In this document: positions 44,345-57,600 of the stretch, one piece after another
Position numbering within the stretch: the first letter of the stretch is position 1
Layout: each line of letters starts with the position of its first letter
Assembly (NCBI RefSeq): GCF_024323335.1
Contig: NC_066582.1
Location: 181,298,782 to 181,362,781, forward strand
Direction of reading: 5' to 3'
Length of the DNA: 64,000 nt
Origin: Lathyrus oleraceus
Lineage: Eukaryota; Streptophyta; Magnoliopsida; Fabales; Fabaceae
Made by a program: the position numbers and the translations under genes
The notes under the pieces: model-generated
What the model saw: the letters and a program-made list of their open reading frames with translations, nothing else
Told to the model about the DNA's origin: nothing
Database searches by the model: none

Positions 44345-44939
44345 CTACTCAATAGTTCTTAACATGGCTAGCAGTTCAGGAAGAGATTTGTCCATATCAT
44401 TCATATTGAAATTAAGGACAAATTGACTGAAGCTATCTGGCAACGATTGCAAGATCAAATCAGCTGCAAGTTCCTTTCTGAGGGGAAAACCCAACCTCTC
44501 AAGGTTCTCCACATACCCAATCATCTTGAGCACATGGGGACCTACAGGAGCTCCCTTAGCTAACTTTCCTTGAAAAAGGCTTTTGAAACTTTAAACCTTT
44601 CATGCCTTGCCTGCTCTTAATAGAGCATCTTTAGGTGTTCGATCATATTGAACTTTGCCATGTTCTCATGTTGTTTTTGCAACTCTGAGTTCATGGTAGC
44701 TAGCATGAGGCAGGCAGTTTCATTGGCATCATCGACATGCTTCTTATAAGCATCTATTTCTGCCTTAGGTGCAAAACTAGGAGGTTCCTCTTCAGGAACA
44801 GGTTTCTCCAAGACATACAACTTTCTATCATGTTTGAGGATAATCCTTAAAATTCGGTGTCAATCCAGAAAATTTGTTCCAAACAATTTTCCTTATCAAG
44901 GATTGATCGCAAAATGTTGTTAGAGGTCTTTGTTGTCAT
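44345..44939 (-). pseudogene. Copia gag
   Basis: Starts ATG at 44939 (MTTKTSNNILRSILDKE). A frameshift follows WIDTEF. KLYVLEKPVPEEEPP-type sequence continues at 44820 to 44617, then PLRKELAADLILQSLPDSFS and FVLNFNMNDMDKSLPELLAM at 44533-44345. This is typical UBN2-family gag of this copia group. At least two frame breaks. Confidence 0.85.
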
Positions 44940-46420
44940 GGTAATATACATGAAAAATAATGAAAATATAAGTATCACTAAAATAACATATTTAATTAGG
45001 CCTTTAATTAAATATGCTTCCACTATTTTACTCAAAACAAATGACCCTCATCATTTGATTCAGAAATTTTCGTTGGAAGATTTTCTAGTGGGTCGAGATC
45101 CACATTTCACGTTGTTTTAAGTCCGCGTAGGCGGATTACACAAAACTAGGTTATTTAGGTAGGAACTCCTCCAATTGTATCTAATACAACTCTCAAATAT
45201 TTTAGTTGGGTGAATAACTCCTTATTCCAATCCATCACATGGATCATTTCCAACTCTTGCTTCTAAACGTATATAATCTTATTATAATTTGTTTAGTTAA
45301 GTTTGACCCATTGTTTTAGCAATTGGATATTACAATTTTCCATCGCACCTTACTAATATAGAACATGCATCTCGCGTAGACGAAATCTACATTATTCGAT
45401 ACTAGCGCAATTGTTCTCCCAAGCCAAAGAGAGAACCTAAGCTAACCTAATAACGATCTAAGCTTCTCCAAGCAAGATCTTCAAGGTTGTCCTCCTTTGA
45501 TATTGTATTCTTCTCTTTCTTTATAACATTACATTACATAACAGAAACTCGTTTTACATACGAGGGAGTGAGATGAGAAAAGAAGTTACATTAAGAGATT
45601 AAAAGAGAGGCACGACACAAAGGTCGTATTTTAAAATCCCAAAACAAAATAAAGGAAAACTAAGACCATAAGCGATCACCACAATACAATAATAATAAAC
45701 ACATTATTATTATTAATTTAAATTCTGTTAATTAAATAAAATTAAATTTCGGCGACTAATCACACTACGCAGATTAGCCGGGGGTTCCGCTGAAAGGTCA
45801 GCGGACGGTGGTTCCAGGGGGTCAAGGGGGCAGCACCACGACGCAAAATTTTAATGAATAATTCATTTGAAATCGACATCGATTTTCGCATCAACACTTG
45901 ATACTTTAAAGCACAACTTTGCGTAGTCACAACCTTAATCGCATAACTTTTTGACAACACAACCCTTGTACTGTCATGAACCCTAATGCACCAATTTCAT
46001 ACCGTCAAATACACCTCGATTGTTAATTTAGTATGATTTATCAACACATCATTGCTTCACCATGCTTTCGTCGGGTTCCGAAGCAAATGACCATTGGTCG
46101 CTCAAAGGAAAACAACCATTAAGTGTTTGAATGAACAAAAGAGAAACAATATATCATATATACCTAATTTTGCATCATAATTACTTATATCATATATATA
46201 ACTTGATCTATCTTAATTGTGTAACCTATGGACGATCGATGTATCACTGCTTCACCATACTAACATCGGATTCTGAAGCATAGTCAACATCAATCATCCA
46301 AATCATACACACGTGATGCCAAATTTAATTACTCATTTACTATTTGATTCATTATGTCTTTTAATCGTATTAATAGAAAAAATACAGAAACAAAACAGCT
46401 ATCAAATGCATGGTATCGTA
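44940..46420 (-). mobile_element. Copia 5' leader (untranslated)
   Basis: Between the primer site and the gag start lie 1.5 kb without coding signal. A GC-richer patch with GGGGTTCCGC and GGGGGTCAAGGGGGC is at 45778-45835. A TGCTTCACCAT motif appears twice (about 46050 and 46245) with related neighbours. Confidence 0.6.
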
Positions 46421-46437
46421 AGTGGCTCTGATACCAC
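46421..46437 (-). other. Primer binding site, tRNA-iMet type
   Basis: On the element strand the bases after the 5' LTR are GTGGTATCAGAGCCAC; TGGTATCAGAGC is the usual complement of the 3' end of plant initiator tRNA-Met. Confidence 0.9.
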
Positions 46438-46665
46438 TAAAGGAGAATCGCGATCCAAAATGCAGCGGAAATTAAAAGTTTTTCTTTTAGTGATCCTTAC
46501 GAATGGGCATGATGAGTGATAGAATTGTTACCTCTTGTGGCTATTGAAACCTTTGATGCAGATCTAAGAAGTGATCACGAACGTTGAATGATGTCAACGC
46601 CTCTACTCAGTCCACACGAACAGATTCCTTCAATCTTAGTGCTAACTGCTATGAATGAAGGCTTT

Positions 46666-46668
<3 letters not shown>

Positions 46669-46717
<49 letters not shown>
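46669..46717. repeat. Microsatellite (GA)n
   Basis: About 24 uninterrupted GA units in the 5' LTR. Confidence 0.95.
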
Positions 46718-46722
<5 letters not shown>

Positions 46723-46758
46723 AACTTTCAACTGAACAAATGCTTTTGCACAAGGGTT

Positions 46759-46768
46759 CTATTTATAG
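46759..46768 (-). promoter_or_regulatory. TATA box of the 5' LTR
   Basis: CTATTTATAG on the plus strand is CTATAAATAG on the element strand, the same box as in the solo LTR. Confidence 0.6.
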
Positions 46769-47823
46769 AACCACTTGTGTGGGTTGTAAGCTAAAAATCC
46801 CAATTAAGTGTATGTGGCCCATATCTTATGATATGCCAAAATCACTTAAGTGCATGGTACCTTACCATATTTCGTATTCTACTTAAGTAAATCGTACCTT
46901 ACGATGTTTTACAATTCACTTAAGTGCACCATACCTTACGGTGTTCCTTATTTACTCTATCTCTCATCAATCTGTCCTTTTGTGTGTGACCCTGTAGGTT
47001 TTCGCGACATTAGCAATTATATTAAATCACGTATTTAGCATAATAAACAGTGAGCGGTATCTAGAAACACATCACTACTACCCAAGACACGAAAATGTCA
47101 TGTGATCTGACAAATCCTTTTGTGATAAAACTTATGTGTACAATTACCCTTTTGCCCCTATGTCTATATTGAACACAAGGCATAGACCATGTCATTCTTG
47201 TCCAGCTCAATATTGGGCCCATAGACATTTATCCTGTTACGCAGGATGGGCAAATTCCATCTAGGTCACTCATGTCCCTCATCATTCTTCGTGGAGTACC
47301 CATCAACTGTCTTTATGGTCATCCAGTTACAGACAATGTTTGATCAACAATAAAGCACTCGACTCTACATCTAGGGTCCATAGTGGTTTCAGGTCGAAGG
47401 GTGGTATACACCACTATTACCATGAGAATAACTTATGACACTTTGCATAACATTGTATATGGTATTCTCATAGAGGGTCAATCCAGTATAAATATTACTC
47501 CTAATATTCATACCTATGTTTAAGACTTGATAACTATTTATCCATGATCCATGAGATGTGATCATCAGTCTATATACATAATAGTCTTAATGCTTTAATG
47601 TTATCCCACCTCACAACAAAGCTCGACTACGGATACTTTAAGAATAATGTCCTTATGTTTAATGGGATCTCATGATCAAGTCACACTTGATACATTAAAC
47701 GGATTAGATATTCTAGGGGCTTTATTAAACAAACATAATAAAGAAAAAAATCCTTTTATTATTAATAAATAATTCGATACAAGTACCAAAAGTATTTCCT
47801 CTAGGGCTTACACCAACAGTCTC

Positions 47824-49905
47824 TATAAATAATCCTCTTGCCAAAGTTTTGGCAGGGAGGACTTCTAGGGTTATGGATAAACTCATTTCTTTTAACGATC
47901 AGACTTCATTATAGATACAATGGAGCTAGCTAAGAAGAGAAAAAAAATTCTTACTTCATTTATAAAGTATATTTTAAGAACGCTTATGATTCAGTCAGCT
48001 GTTCCTTTCAAGGTTATATGCTTTTCAGGTTTGGTTTTAATGTTAAGTGAGGAGATTGGATTTGTTTGTGTTTTCTCTAGTAATCTTGCGGTCTTGGTTA
48101 AAATTTGCCCGACCCAAGAATTAACATCCAAAGGGAGATGAAGCAAGGTGATCCCATGGCTCCCTTCCTTTTACTCTTGGTAGATGAAGGCCTGGGTGGG
48201 GTGTTTTCTAGGGTTGTGGATCATTAGATTTTCTCAAGTAGTCGTGTGGGTTCCTCATATTCGATGGTCTATCATCTTCAGTATGATTACGACATGCTAA
48301 TTCTGGAAGATGCCTCTATTGAGAATCTCTTATCCGTAAAGACTATCCACTAAGTGTTTGATTTAGCATTAGTCTTTCGGGTGAATTTTTATAAGAGTAG
48401 TCTTCTTATAGTGAATTTTGATCCCTTTTTTCATTGACCTAGCTTTTAACTTTCTTCATTGTCAACAAGGTTTTCTCCCATTTAAGTATCTTGATCTCCC
48501 GATGGGGGGAGAACCCATGTTTGTCTTCTACGTGGGAACCTCTAGTTAGTTTCATCCCTAGGAGGTTTCACTCATGGAGACATAGATATATGTCCCTCAG
48601 AAGGCGTGTGGTTCTTCTTAATTTTGTTCCTAATGTTATTCATATCTCATATTTGTCATTCTTAAATATGCCTATTAAGATTTAAAAGAAGATTGTGAAA
48701 AATCAAAGGAGGTTTATGTGGGTGGTGTTAGAGAGGGTGTAAGATTGTTGGGTTATGTAGCCTGATGTATGTAAGCCCAAGAAGCTTGGGGGGTCTTGGT
48801 GTTTGTGACCTTCGGTTGATTAATCTGGTTATGTTGGATAAGTGGAGGTAGTGGTTGCTCTCGAAAGTCTATGGTGTCATGAGAGATATCAGGTATGCTA
48901 GATATGGTGTTATTATGACTTGTTCTATCTTTGGAAGTAGAGCTCCCTACCTTCGCTCTGTGTGTCTTTGGTGGATATGGGTGTCACTCCTCGGTGTAAA
49001 AGAGGAGGATCCCTATGTTTGGTTTTAGGATAATATTTTTAAGAAAGTTGGGTCTGGTTTTCCAACTAAGTTTTGGAAAGAGCTCAGGGTTAGGGATATT
49101 CCTCTTAGGAATAGGGCGCATCTACTTTTTTCTATCTCTGACTAAGAATTATTAAATGGGAGAGGCTAGTAAATGGAAGGGGTAAACCTGTGTTTAGGAT
49201 TTTAAGTGGAGAAGATCTCATTTGTTTTAGCACGAGTAGATCTTTATATTTGATCTGCTTTCAATAGTTTGGGACTTTATCCCCTTCTCCCTTCCTGACA
49301 GGTGGTGGCAGAGACACTTTAAAGATGGTTTTTCTTATGTAGCATTTGTATGTGATTTCCTTCTCTCTCGTGACTTCCCTAGAGATCGTGTGGTCTCATT
49401 ATATTAGTTTGCTCTTCCCAGTATCTAGTGTAGCTGGACCCTCTTCTAAAGTAATTATTTTATCTTAGAAACTATTGCAAGATATGATTCCTACCAGAGA
49501 GAACCTACTCAAGACGGGGGATCATTCTTTTGGATTGGAACGGTATCTTGGTAGATTCTGGGAAATTTCTGTCCTTTCTTGGCATGGCTCGAAAATCCTA
49601 TCACATATTTGGGCCAATAGTAGTTTGAGTGTCTCCAACCTTCTTCAGGTGTGTTCTTACTACTCAGTGGAGATCGACGACTTTTTCTTGTTCGTAGGTC
49701 TTTGGATGAGGAGATCTTGCTTGTGGTTCTCTCTAGTGCTCTTAATATTTGCTTCTTTTTCTGTTGTTGTTTGTCCTTGTTGTTCTGGTGTTTTCAGCTT
49801 GTAGTGTTGGTGTTGTTTTTACGGGTTGTTGTTTTGCTTTGTTATTGTTTTGCTAGTTGTTTTGGTACCTCATGTCGTTTGATCCTCTCATATTTATATG
49901 AAAAA
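47824..49905 (+). pseudogene. LINE reverse transcriptase, downstream part and 3' end
   Basis: Continues the LINE frame interrupted at 39602. Broken frames contain a KVYFKNAYDS-like block, then NLAVLVKICPTQE, RGLKQGDP-like sequence (GATGAAGCAAGGTGATCCC), then MAPFLFLLVDEGLGGVFSRV. The polymerase motif reads HLQYDYDMLILED where plant L1 has YADD. FLPFKYLGLPMGG follows, the typical post-RT block. Downstream (48700-49880) is the decayed W-rich C-terminal region. Many stops and shifts. It ends near 49905 without an obvious poly(A). Confidence 0.75.

Positions 49906-52036
<2,131 letters not shown>

Positions 52037-52125
<89 letters not shown>
52037..52125. repeat. (TA)n microsatellite
   Basis: About 44 TA units. 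The 60-codon frame across it (isoleucine-tyrosine repeats) is an artefact. Confidence 0.95.
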
Positions 52126-52130
<5 letters not shown>

Positions 52131-52339
52131 ATTTTTCATTTTTGCTCGGGACCTCAAATTTGTTAGGATTAAATTTTAGTTAAAGAGGATCTTATAAAAT
52201 ACATCTATAATTAAATCGTGATTAAATATAATTTTTATTTATTTTATGATGATTAAATTGTGACTAATTTACACAAGATTTTTAAAAACTTTAAATATAA
52301 TATTATTTGTCATTAGAAAAACCTAAAAGATACTCAATA

Positions 52340-52560
52340 GAATATGAGTGGTCTTAATTGGTTGGACGAGAAATAATGTGATTCATGCTTAATGGTACAA
52401 TTATTTTCATATTTGTCATTAAAAAAGAAGAGATACTCCAAAGAATAAGAATGGGAAGAATATGAGTGATCTTAATTATTTGGAAGAAAAACATTGTGAT
52501 GCATGCTTATGGGTACAAGTTATTGAGATCCGTTGGTGATTGTGTCTGATTGCACTATGA
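52340..52560 (+). repeat. Imperfect 118-bp tandem duplication
   Basis: GAATATGAGTGGTCTTAATT at 52340 recurs as GAATATGAGTGATCTTAATT at 52458. The downstream TGTGAT(T/G)CATGCTTA(A/T)(T/G)GG block and the upstream TCATTA-AAAA and GATACTC blocks are also repeated. Confidence 0.75.
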
Positions 52561-52784
52561 TTTAGACTAATAGTATTATATAATTATTTATAAATTAATA
52601 TTTATGAGATCTTCGGTGATTCAGTCTGTGCAACGGGCCAACTTTCCTTGGCTGGCAAGATAAGGATGTTGATTTTTAACACTATCCGTATTATAATTAG
52701 TAATTTATCTAAAATAAAATAGTATTTTAAAATGAATAGTTTATTTTAATTTTAAATATATATCTTTTTAATTTTAATTTTTAA

Positions 52785-52791
<7 letters not shown>

Positions 52792-52867
<76 letters not shown>
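52792..52867. repeat. (TA)n microsatellite
   Basis: About 37 TA units. Confidence 0.95.
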
Positions 52868-52872
<5 letters not shown>

Positions 52873-53370
52873 TAAGAGTACTTTAATAAAAATATTATTT
52901 TCTCGATTACTTTTTAAATTTGTGTAAAATAATCATCTGAATCAAATCAAATATTTTAAATATTTTAGTTACATTTTGTATGACAGTATGTTATTGAAAC
53001 CAAATGTAACTAAAATCAAACTAGAATGTTTAGAAACTCTTTTAATTTGCAAGGTCTTCGTCATCATCCAGAATAACCAAATCGTAGTTATTATCTCTAC
53101 AAATAAAATTAAAAATTAACATATACACAAAGTAAAGAATAAAGATCTTGACAGATTAATAAAAAATAAAAAATTGTGTTGGGACCAATAAATAGCATTT
53201 AGTCAGAAAAACGAATAGTAATTATTTTCTAATCCTAAAAATCATAAGCCTTAAAAGATACATGATCATAATTAAAATGAGAAACGTTTATATATGGATT
53301 TATAGCTGCTGCGAAGCTTTCACATCAGTATATCACGTTTGTCAATATACGTTTGTCAATATATAAAAGA
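52868..53370. other. AT-rich intergenic region
   Basis: No gene. A 14-bp tandem duplication (ACGTTTGTCAATAT) at 53335-53362 lies just before the inverted repeat. Confidence 0.4.
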
Positions 53371-53409
53371 TGTGGCATGTGTGTTTCTTTCGAAAATAAA
53401 ATTTATTTT

Positions 53410-53481
53410 TGCAGCCAACAAGAGTCAAACACACAACTTTTGGATCAATAGTGAAAGACATTACCATTACACCACATACCC
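53410..53481 (-). other. tRNA-like sequence in arm 1
   Basis: On the minus strand an A box TGGTGTAATGG (53474-53464) matches the Pol III consensus TRGYNNARNGG at every fixed position, and a B box GTTTGACTC (53430-53422) matches GWTCRANNC at all but one. The start-to-start distance is 44 nt, as in a real tRNA. The acceptor ends do not pair, so it is a tRNA relic or SINE-type head rather than a working tRNA gene. Confidence 0.6.
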
Positions 53482-53973
53482 TTCATGTTTATTTTTTTTC
53501 ATCATATATTTAATGAGCCATTGTTCTTAGATCATAAGAGAAAGACACTAAATTTTTATTTTAAATTTTAATATCTTAAATATATGAATTATATTCTTCA
53601 ATATTTATATAATTTATTTATAATCAATATAAATTGCTATTTCCATTTTAAATTATATGTTACTCCTATTTTTCAATTGTATTATTTTATATATTATATT
53701 AAATATGTTACTCCATTTTAAATATTATATTACTTTTTATAAATGATATAATATATTAATACATGTCTAAGTTATATAAAATAATACTTAAATATTTATA
53801 TTGATTAAAATGGAAATAGCAATTTATATTGATTATAAATAAATTATATAAATATTGAAGAATATAATTCATATATTTAAGATATTAAATTTTAAAATAA
53901 AAATTTAGTGTCTTTCTCTTATGATCTAAGAACAATGGCTCATTAAATATATGATGAAAAAAATTAACATGAA

Positions 53974-54045
53974 GGGTCTGTGGTACAATGGTAATGTCTT
54001 TCACTATTGATCCAAAGGTTGTGTGTTTGATTCTGGTTGGCTGCA
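53974..54045 (+). other. tRNA-like sequence in arm 2
   Basis: A box TGGTACAATGG (53981-53991) and B box GTTTGATTC (54025-54033), again 44 nt apart. The 5' seven bases GGGTCTG do not pair with the 3' end. Middle part AATGTCTTTCACTATTGATC recalls an anticodon arm but its stem is weak. Confidence 0.6.
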
Positions 54046-54085
54046 AAAATAAATTTTATTTTCAAAAGAAACACACATGCCACAC

Positions 54086-54496
54086 ACACAGGCGCCTCCT
54101 CTTATTTTTTAGGGGGTGCGCATCCTCCCCTAAACATGGTTATTTTGGAAAAAAAAATTGAAAAGTGGGTTATTTTCGTATTTTTTTTGAAAAATATGAT
54201 TATTTAAAAAAAAAAATCGTTTTCTTGTTCATAATTGTTTTTATGTGAGATATTTTTTTTAATTTGATTTTTGCACATAGGGAATGCTGACTATTCGTGT
54301 ATGTGTTGGACCTAAGAGAATTGTTCTGCTTATGCTTGTTAAATAGGGATATGAGACTCCAAATAGTGACACAGAGAATTAACGTTCTATACATCGCCTA
54401 ACCCTGATTATACTGGAGGACTGATCGGTAAAATAACTACTATACTATTTGCACCGATGTAGGAATAAAATGGGAGTTATCCCGAGTATCGATCTC
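54086..54496. other. Non-coding interval before the hAT element
   Basis: Starts with GC-richer GGCGCCTCCTC and GGGGGTGCGCATCCTCCCC, followed by AT-rich DNA. No gene or known element recognised. Confidence 0.4.
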
Positions 54497-54511
54497 CAGT
54501 GGCGGAGCCAG
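54497..54511. repeat. hAT terminal inverted repeat, left
   Basis: CAGTGGCGGAGCCAG; pairs with the reverse complement of 61364-61378 at 13 of 15 positions by eye. Confidence 0.8.
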
Positions 54512-54650
54512 ATAAAAAAATTTGGGATGACCGCTAACGTAAAATAAAGATTATAAATAAAATCTAAATAGTATTTTAAATAAAACATTAAAGTTAAAAT
54601 AAATACAAAGTTAATTACTAAAAATTTAAATTACATGACTTAAAACTATC

Positions 54651-55946
54651 TTAAAGTAATGTTTTACGCGTTCTGAGTGACTTGAAATCGTCAATATTTG
54701 ACTCCGAACTAATGCTTGCACTAATCTCCCTTTCAATATATACTGTCATGCTATCTCCAAGAAACTCATCATCCATCTTGTTTCTCAACTTAGTCTTAAT
54801 AATTTTCATTGCTGAAAAAGACCTCTCAGTTGTGGCCGTAGAAACGGGAAGAGTCATGATAAGACGAAGTAGTCTATCAATCAAGAAGTAAGTCTCAGCA
54901 TGTCCATATGCAACCAAACATGAACATAGTTCTTGAATAGTTGATAAATTATTCAAGTTTGATGTTTGACGAGCAACAAATAGAAAATGTTGGAGTTGAA
55001 ATTGCAAATTATTCTTCTCTTGATCACTAAAATCCATAGGATAATATTTTTCAACTAAAGAACAAAAAGTATCAATGCTAAAAGCTTTATATCCATCCTT
55101 AGAAGATAAAGAACAAGAAAGAGTTAACAAATTCATTGCCTGCTCACTTAATCTGCTATTCAACTCTTGTAACTGTTTGTCAATGGTAGTGAAAAAGATT
55201 TCAACTTTAAAGTAATGTTGAATTGTGACTTGATTCTCTTCAAGACGGGAGTGTCCAAATCTTGTTGTTGAATGAGCATCATTAAGATCAGGAATCTCAA
55301 TACCATGCTTTTCACAAAAAGATACCACTTTAGTAAACAATATATCCCAACCATTTTCTCTCAAACCTTGAATAAGATGTTTTGTTGAACGAACCAAGTT
55401 CATAGCATTAACTACATCTTGATTTTTTTTGTAAGGCTTGACAAAACATATATGTTATTCCCATGATTTCTTTCATCAAGTGCAAAATAAATATAAAATC
55501 AAATGCCTTCAAGTAATTGTAACAACTATTTGCATCCCCACGTGTAACATAACTCCCTCTATCTTTTGCAATTTTTTTTAAAACTAAACAAATTGCTTCA
55601 TACATGTTTATCAAGCTAGAAATTGAATCGTAATGTGATCCCCAACGAGTATCTCCAGCTCGTTACCGGACAAAGGATAGTTTTCTAAATGAATTTGATA
55701 TGGACCCCATTTTAGATAAGCTCTTCGTATTGCATCCATTTGATTTGGTGGATATTGTCAAATCGGAGAACGCTTTCCAGGATCGCGTTCCAAAGAATTT
55801 TCAAAACCATGATGCTCTTCAATTGTTGAATTATCAAGAACTGTTTCAGATTCGGATGTCAGGATTATAATTTCTTCATCTCTCTCTTCTCTTTCAATTT
55901 CACATGCTTTCCTTTTGAAAAAAGAATTAATTTTCCTATTATTCAT
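54651..55946 (-). pseudogene. hAT transposase (zinc-finger MYM-like/DUF4371 type), deleted
   Basis: The N-terminus starts at 55946 (MNNRKINSFFKRKACEIERE) and runs to QMDAIRRAYLKWGPYQIHLE. It then jumps at about 55670, losing the zinc finger and most of the middle. It resumes with RWGSHYDSISSLINMYEAIC, DFIFILHLMKEIMGITYMFC and, after a frameshift near 55410, MNLVRSTKHLIQGLRENGWD. The C-terminal dimerisation block LIMTLPVSTATTERSFSAMK and KTKLRNKMDDEFLGDSMTVY is well kept to the stop at 54651. It lacks catalytic parts; it would be mobile only in trans. Confidence 0.85.
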
Positions 55947-56534
55947 CTTTACTCTTCCTATAATATCATATCAGATCCAAAAATCAATTTAGAGAACATA
56001 AAAATTAAAAGAAAAAAAATTAATAAACTTAATTAATCAACTTTAATCCGTTTTCAAATACCGGTAACTTCACTATTAGAAATTAGCAGCAACAATGATT
56101 AAATAAACCTTATTACAGTGTATAACTATATTTGTAAATTACAGTGTTATGAATTGGCTTAATAAACCTCATATAGATTATTTTAACACATCAAGAAAGA
56201 AGAACCCTAAAAATCTCAAAAACACAAATCAAGCGATCACTTTAATTTGTTACTTTTTATAAAAGAAGAATGAATAAAGTTTTTTACCTGTTAGATGTCG
56301 ATCACTTTAATCTGTTCCGATTCCGGTGCCGGTAGCAAACCCATATGAGAAAGAAAGGAAAGGTAGGAGCTTTTTACCTTATCTGTATTTTAACCTAACT
56401 TTGAATGAAAAAGAAAAAATAAAAATTAATTTTAATTTAAAATAAGGATGTTTTACTAATTTAATATATATGAATTAAAAAAAAATAAAAAGTTGAGGGG
56501 TGGCCGTGGCCACTAGTACAAAAAGAATAATATA

Positions 56535-56890
56535 ATTTGTAAATTTACACCCGTTTTACAAAAAACGGGTGTAAAAAGCAAATGCGGTGGCAGTTTTGTA
56601 AATAAAGTCTTATTTTGAATTTTAGTACGTAACAATAGACACCCTATTTTTAAATAACGGGTGTAAATTCAAATATTATTTATTATCAACTCTATATTAC
56701 ACCTGATATTCAAAAAAAGGGTGTAAATTTAAAAATAAAAATAAAATATTCGTGCCTTAAACAATAACTTTTATTATTCTTATTTGTTTAATCTTAAATT
56801 TTCTTTAAAAAATAATAAATTTTAATATTAATATATAACAATAGACACCCTATATTTAAAAATAGGGTGTATAATTATAACAATATAAAT
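56535..56890. repeat. CACTA-2 left subterminal repeats
   Basis: TTTACACCCGTTTTA, ACGGGTGTAAA, ACACCCTATTTTTAAA, ACACCTGATATTC, AGGGTGTAAAT and variants; about eight copies in pairs of opposite orientation, giving potential hairpins. Confidence 0.85.
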
Positions 56891-57399
56891 GATTAAATTT
56901 ATATTAAACCCGTTATATTAAAATAGAGATAGATGAAGTTACTTAGAAAATAAACTACAACATTTTAATTCTACGACAACGCCTAAGTTTTGGGATGTAA
57001 AATAATTGTTCTCATAGAGTTTAATAGAGAACACATTTTATATCCTGTTGCGGTAGTGTATATATTTTTTGAAAATATTTTACAACGGTTCGAAACAGTT
57101 CTTATAGATGATAAAGAGAACAATTTTCATTAACAATTGATTAAAACCGTTCTCATATATTTTTTTTACCAATTTTAATAAAATATTAATTATAGGAGAC
57201 CGCTCTACTATGTTTTGATAAAAATAAATTATTTGTAAAAATGTCTTCTGGTTGGAATCGAACAGTGTTCCTTGTACTAACAAATTCTAATCGCTTCTAA
57301 AAAACTTATATTCCGTTTCTGAAATTCAGAGCGGTAAAACCCAATTCTGAGCGCTAAAACCAATTTTTTCGTTCCCTTTCTGAAATTCATAGCGCAAAG

Positions 57400-57600
57400 T
57401 GAAAGTGAATTTCATCTCCCAAACCCTAACCCTTTCTCCCTTCTCTTTCTTCTCTCAAACCCTAATCCTTTTTTCCTTTCTCCTTCTTCTCAAACCCTTC
57501 AACTTGCGTACATAGAGTTAAGCTTTTAGGGTTTATCAAGAGTTTCACGAAATTCACCTCAATCAAAGGGTTTCAAGGATTCATCGTAATCAAAGGTTTG
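57400..57600 (+). promoter_or_regulatory. Putative 5' leader of the CACTA-2 gene
   Basis: CT-rich tracts with CAAACCCTAACCC-like repeats (CCCAAACCCTAACCC, TCAAACCCTAATCC), typical of plant 5' leaders and telo-box-type motifs. They lie about 1.7 kb upstream of the first recognisable exon; intervening exons, if any, were not recognised. Confidence 0.35.

Larger units (their letters stand above)
39603..47818 (-). mobile_element. Full-length Ty1/copia element, 8.2 kb, TSD GTCTC
   Basis: LTRs of 1,408 bp (39603-41010) and 1,381 bp (46438-47818) enclose gag, protease, integrase, RT and RNase H in copia order on the minus strand. GTCTC stands on both sides (39598-39602 and 47819-47823). A tRNA-iMet primer site and a polypurine tract are in place. 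Both LTRs start TGTTGGTGTAAGCC on the element strand. The first 180 aligned bases of their inner ends differ at roughly one position in ten, so insertion is not recent. The coding part is broken. Confidence 0.95.
46438..47818 (-). repeat. 5' LTR of the full-length copia
   Basis: Plus strand TAAAGGAGAATCGCG to GGCTTACACCAACA. The terminal CA of the LTR has mutated to TA at 46438-46439 (element strand). A (GA)n run of about 24 units lies at 46669-46717. Confidence 0.9.
53371..54085. repeat. Long inverted repeat, two 283-bp arms, 150-bp loop
   Basis: Arm 1 (53371-53653) starts TGTGGCATGTGTGTTTCTTT; arm 2 (53804-54085) ends with its reverse complement (AAACACACATGCCACA). Reading arm 2 on the minus strand gives a match to arm 1 along the full length with only about a dozen differences. 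The loop is AT-rich. A transcript across it would fold into a long hairpin. Each arm contains one tRNA-like sequence, pointing outward. Confidence 0.92.

Noticed and set aside
53974..54045. Functional tRNA gene
   Set aside because: A and B boxes fit, but the acceptor ends do not pair and the T and anticodon stems are weak, so only a tRNA-like relic is claimed.
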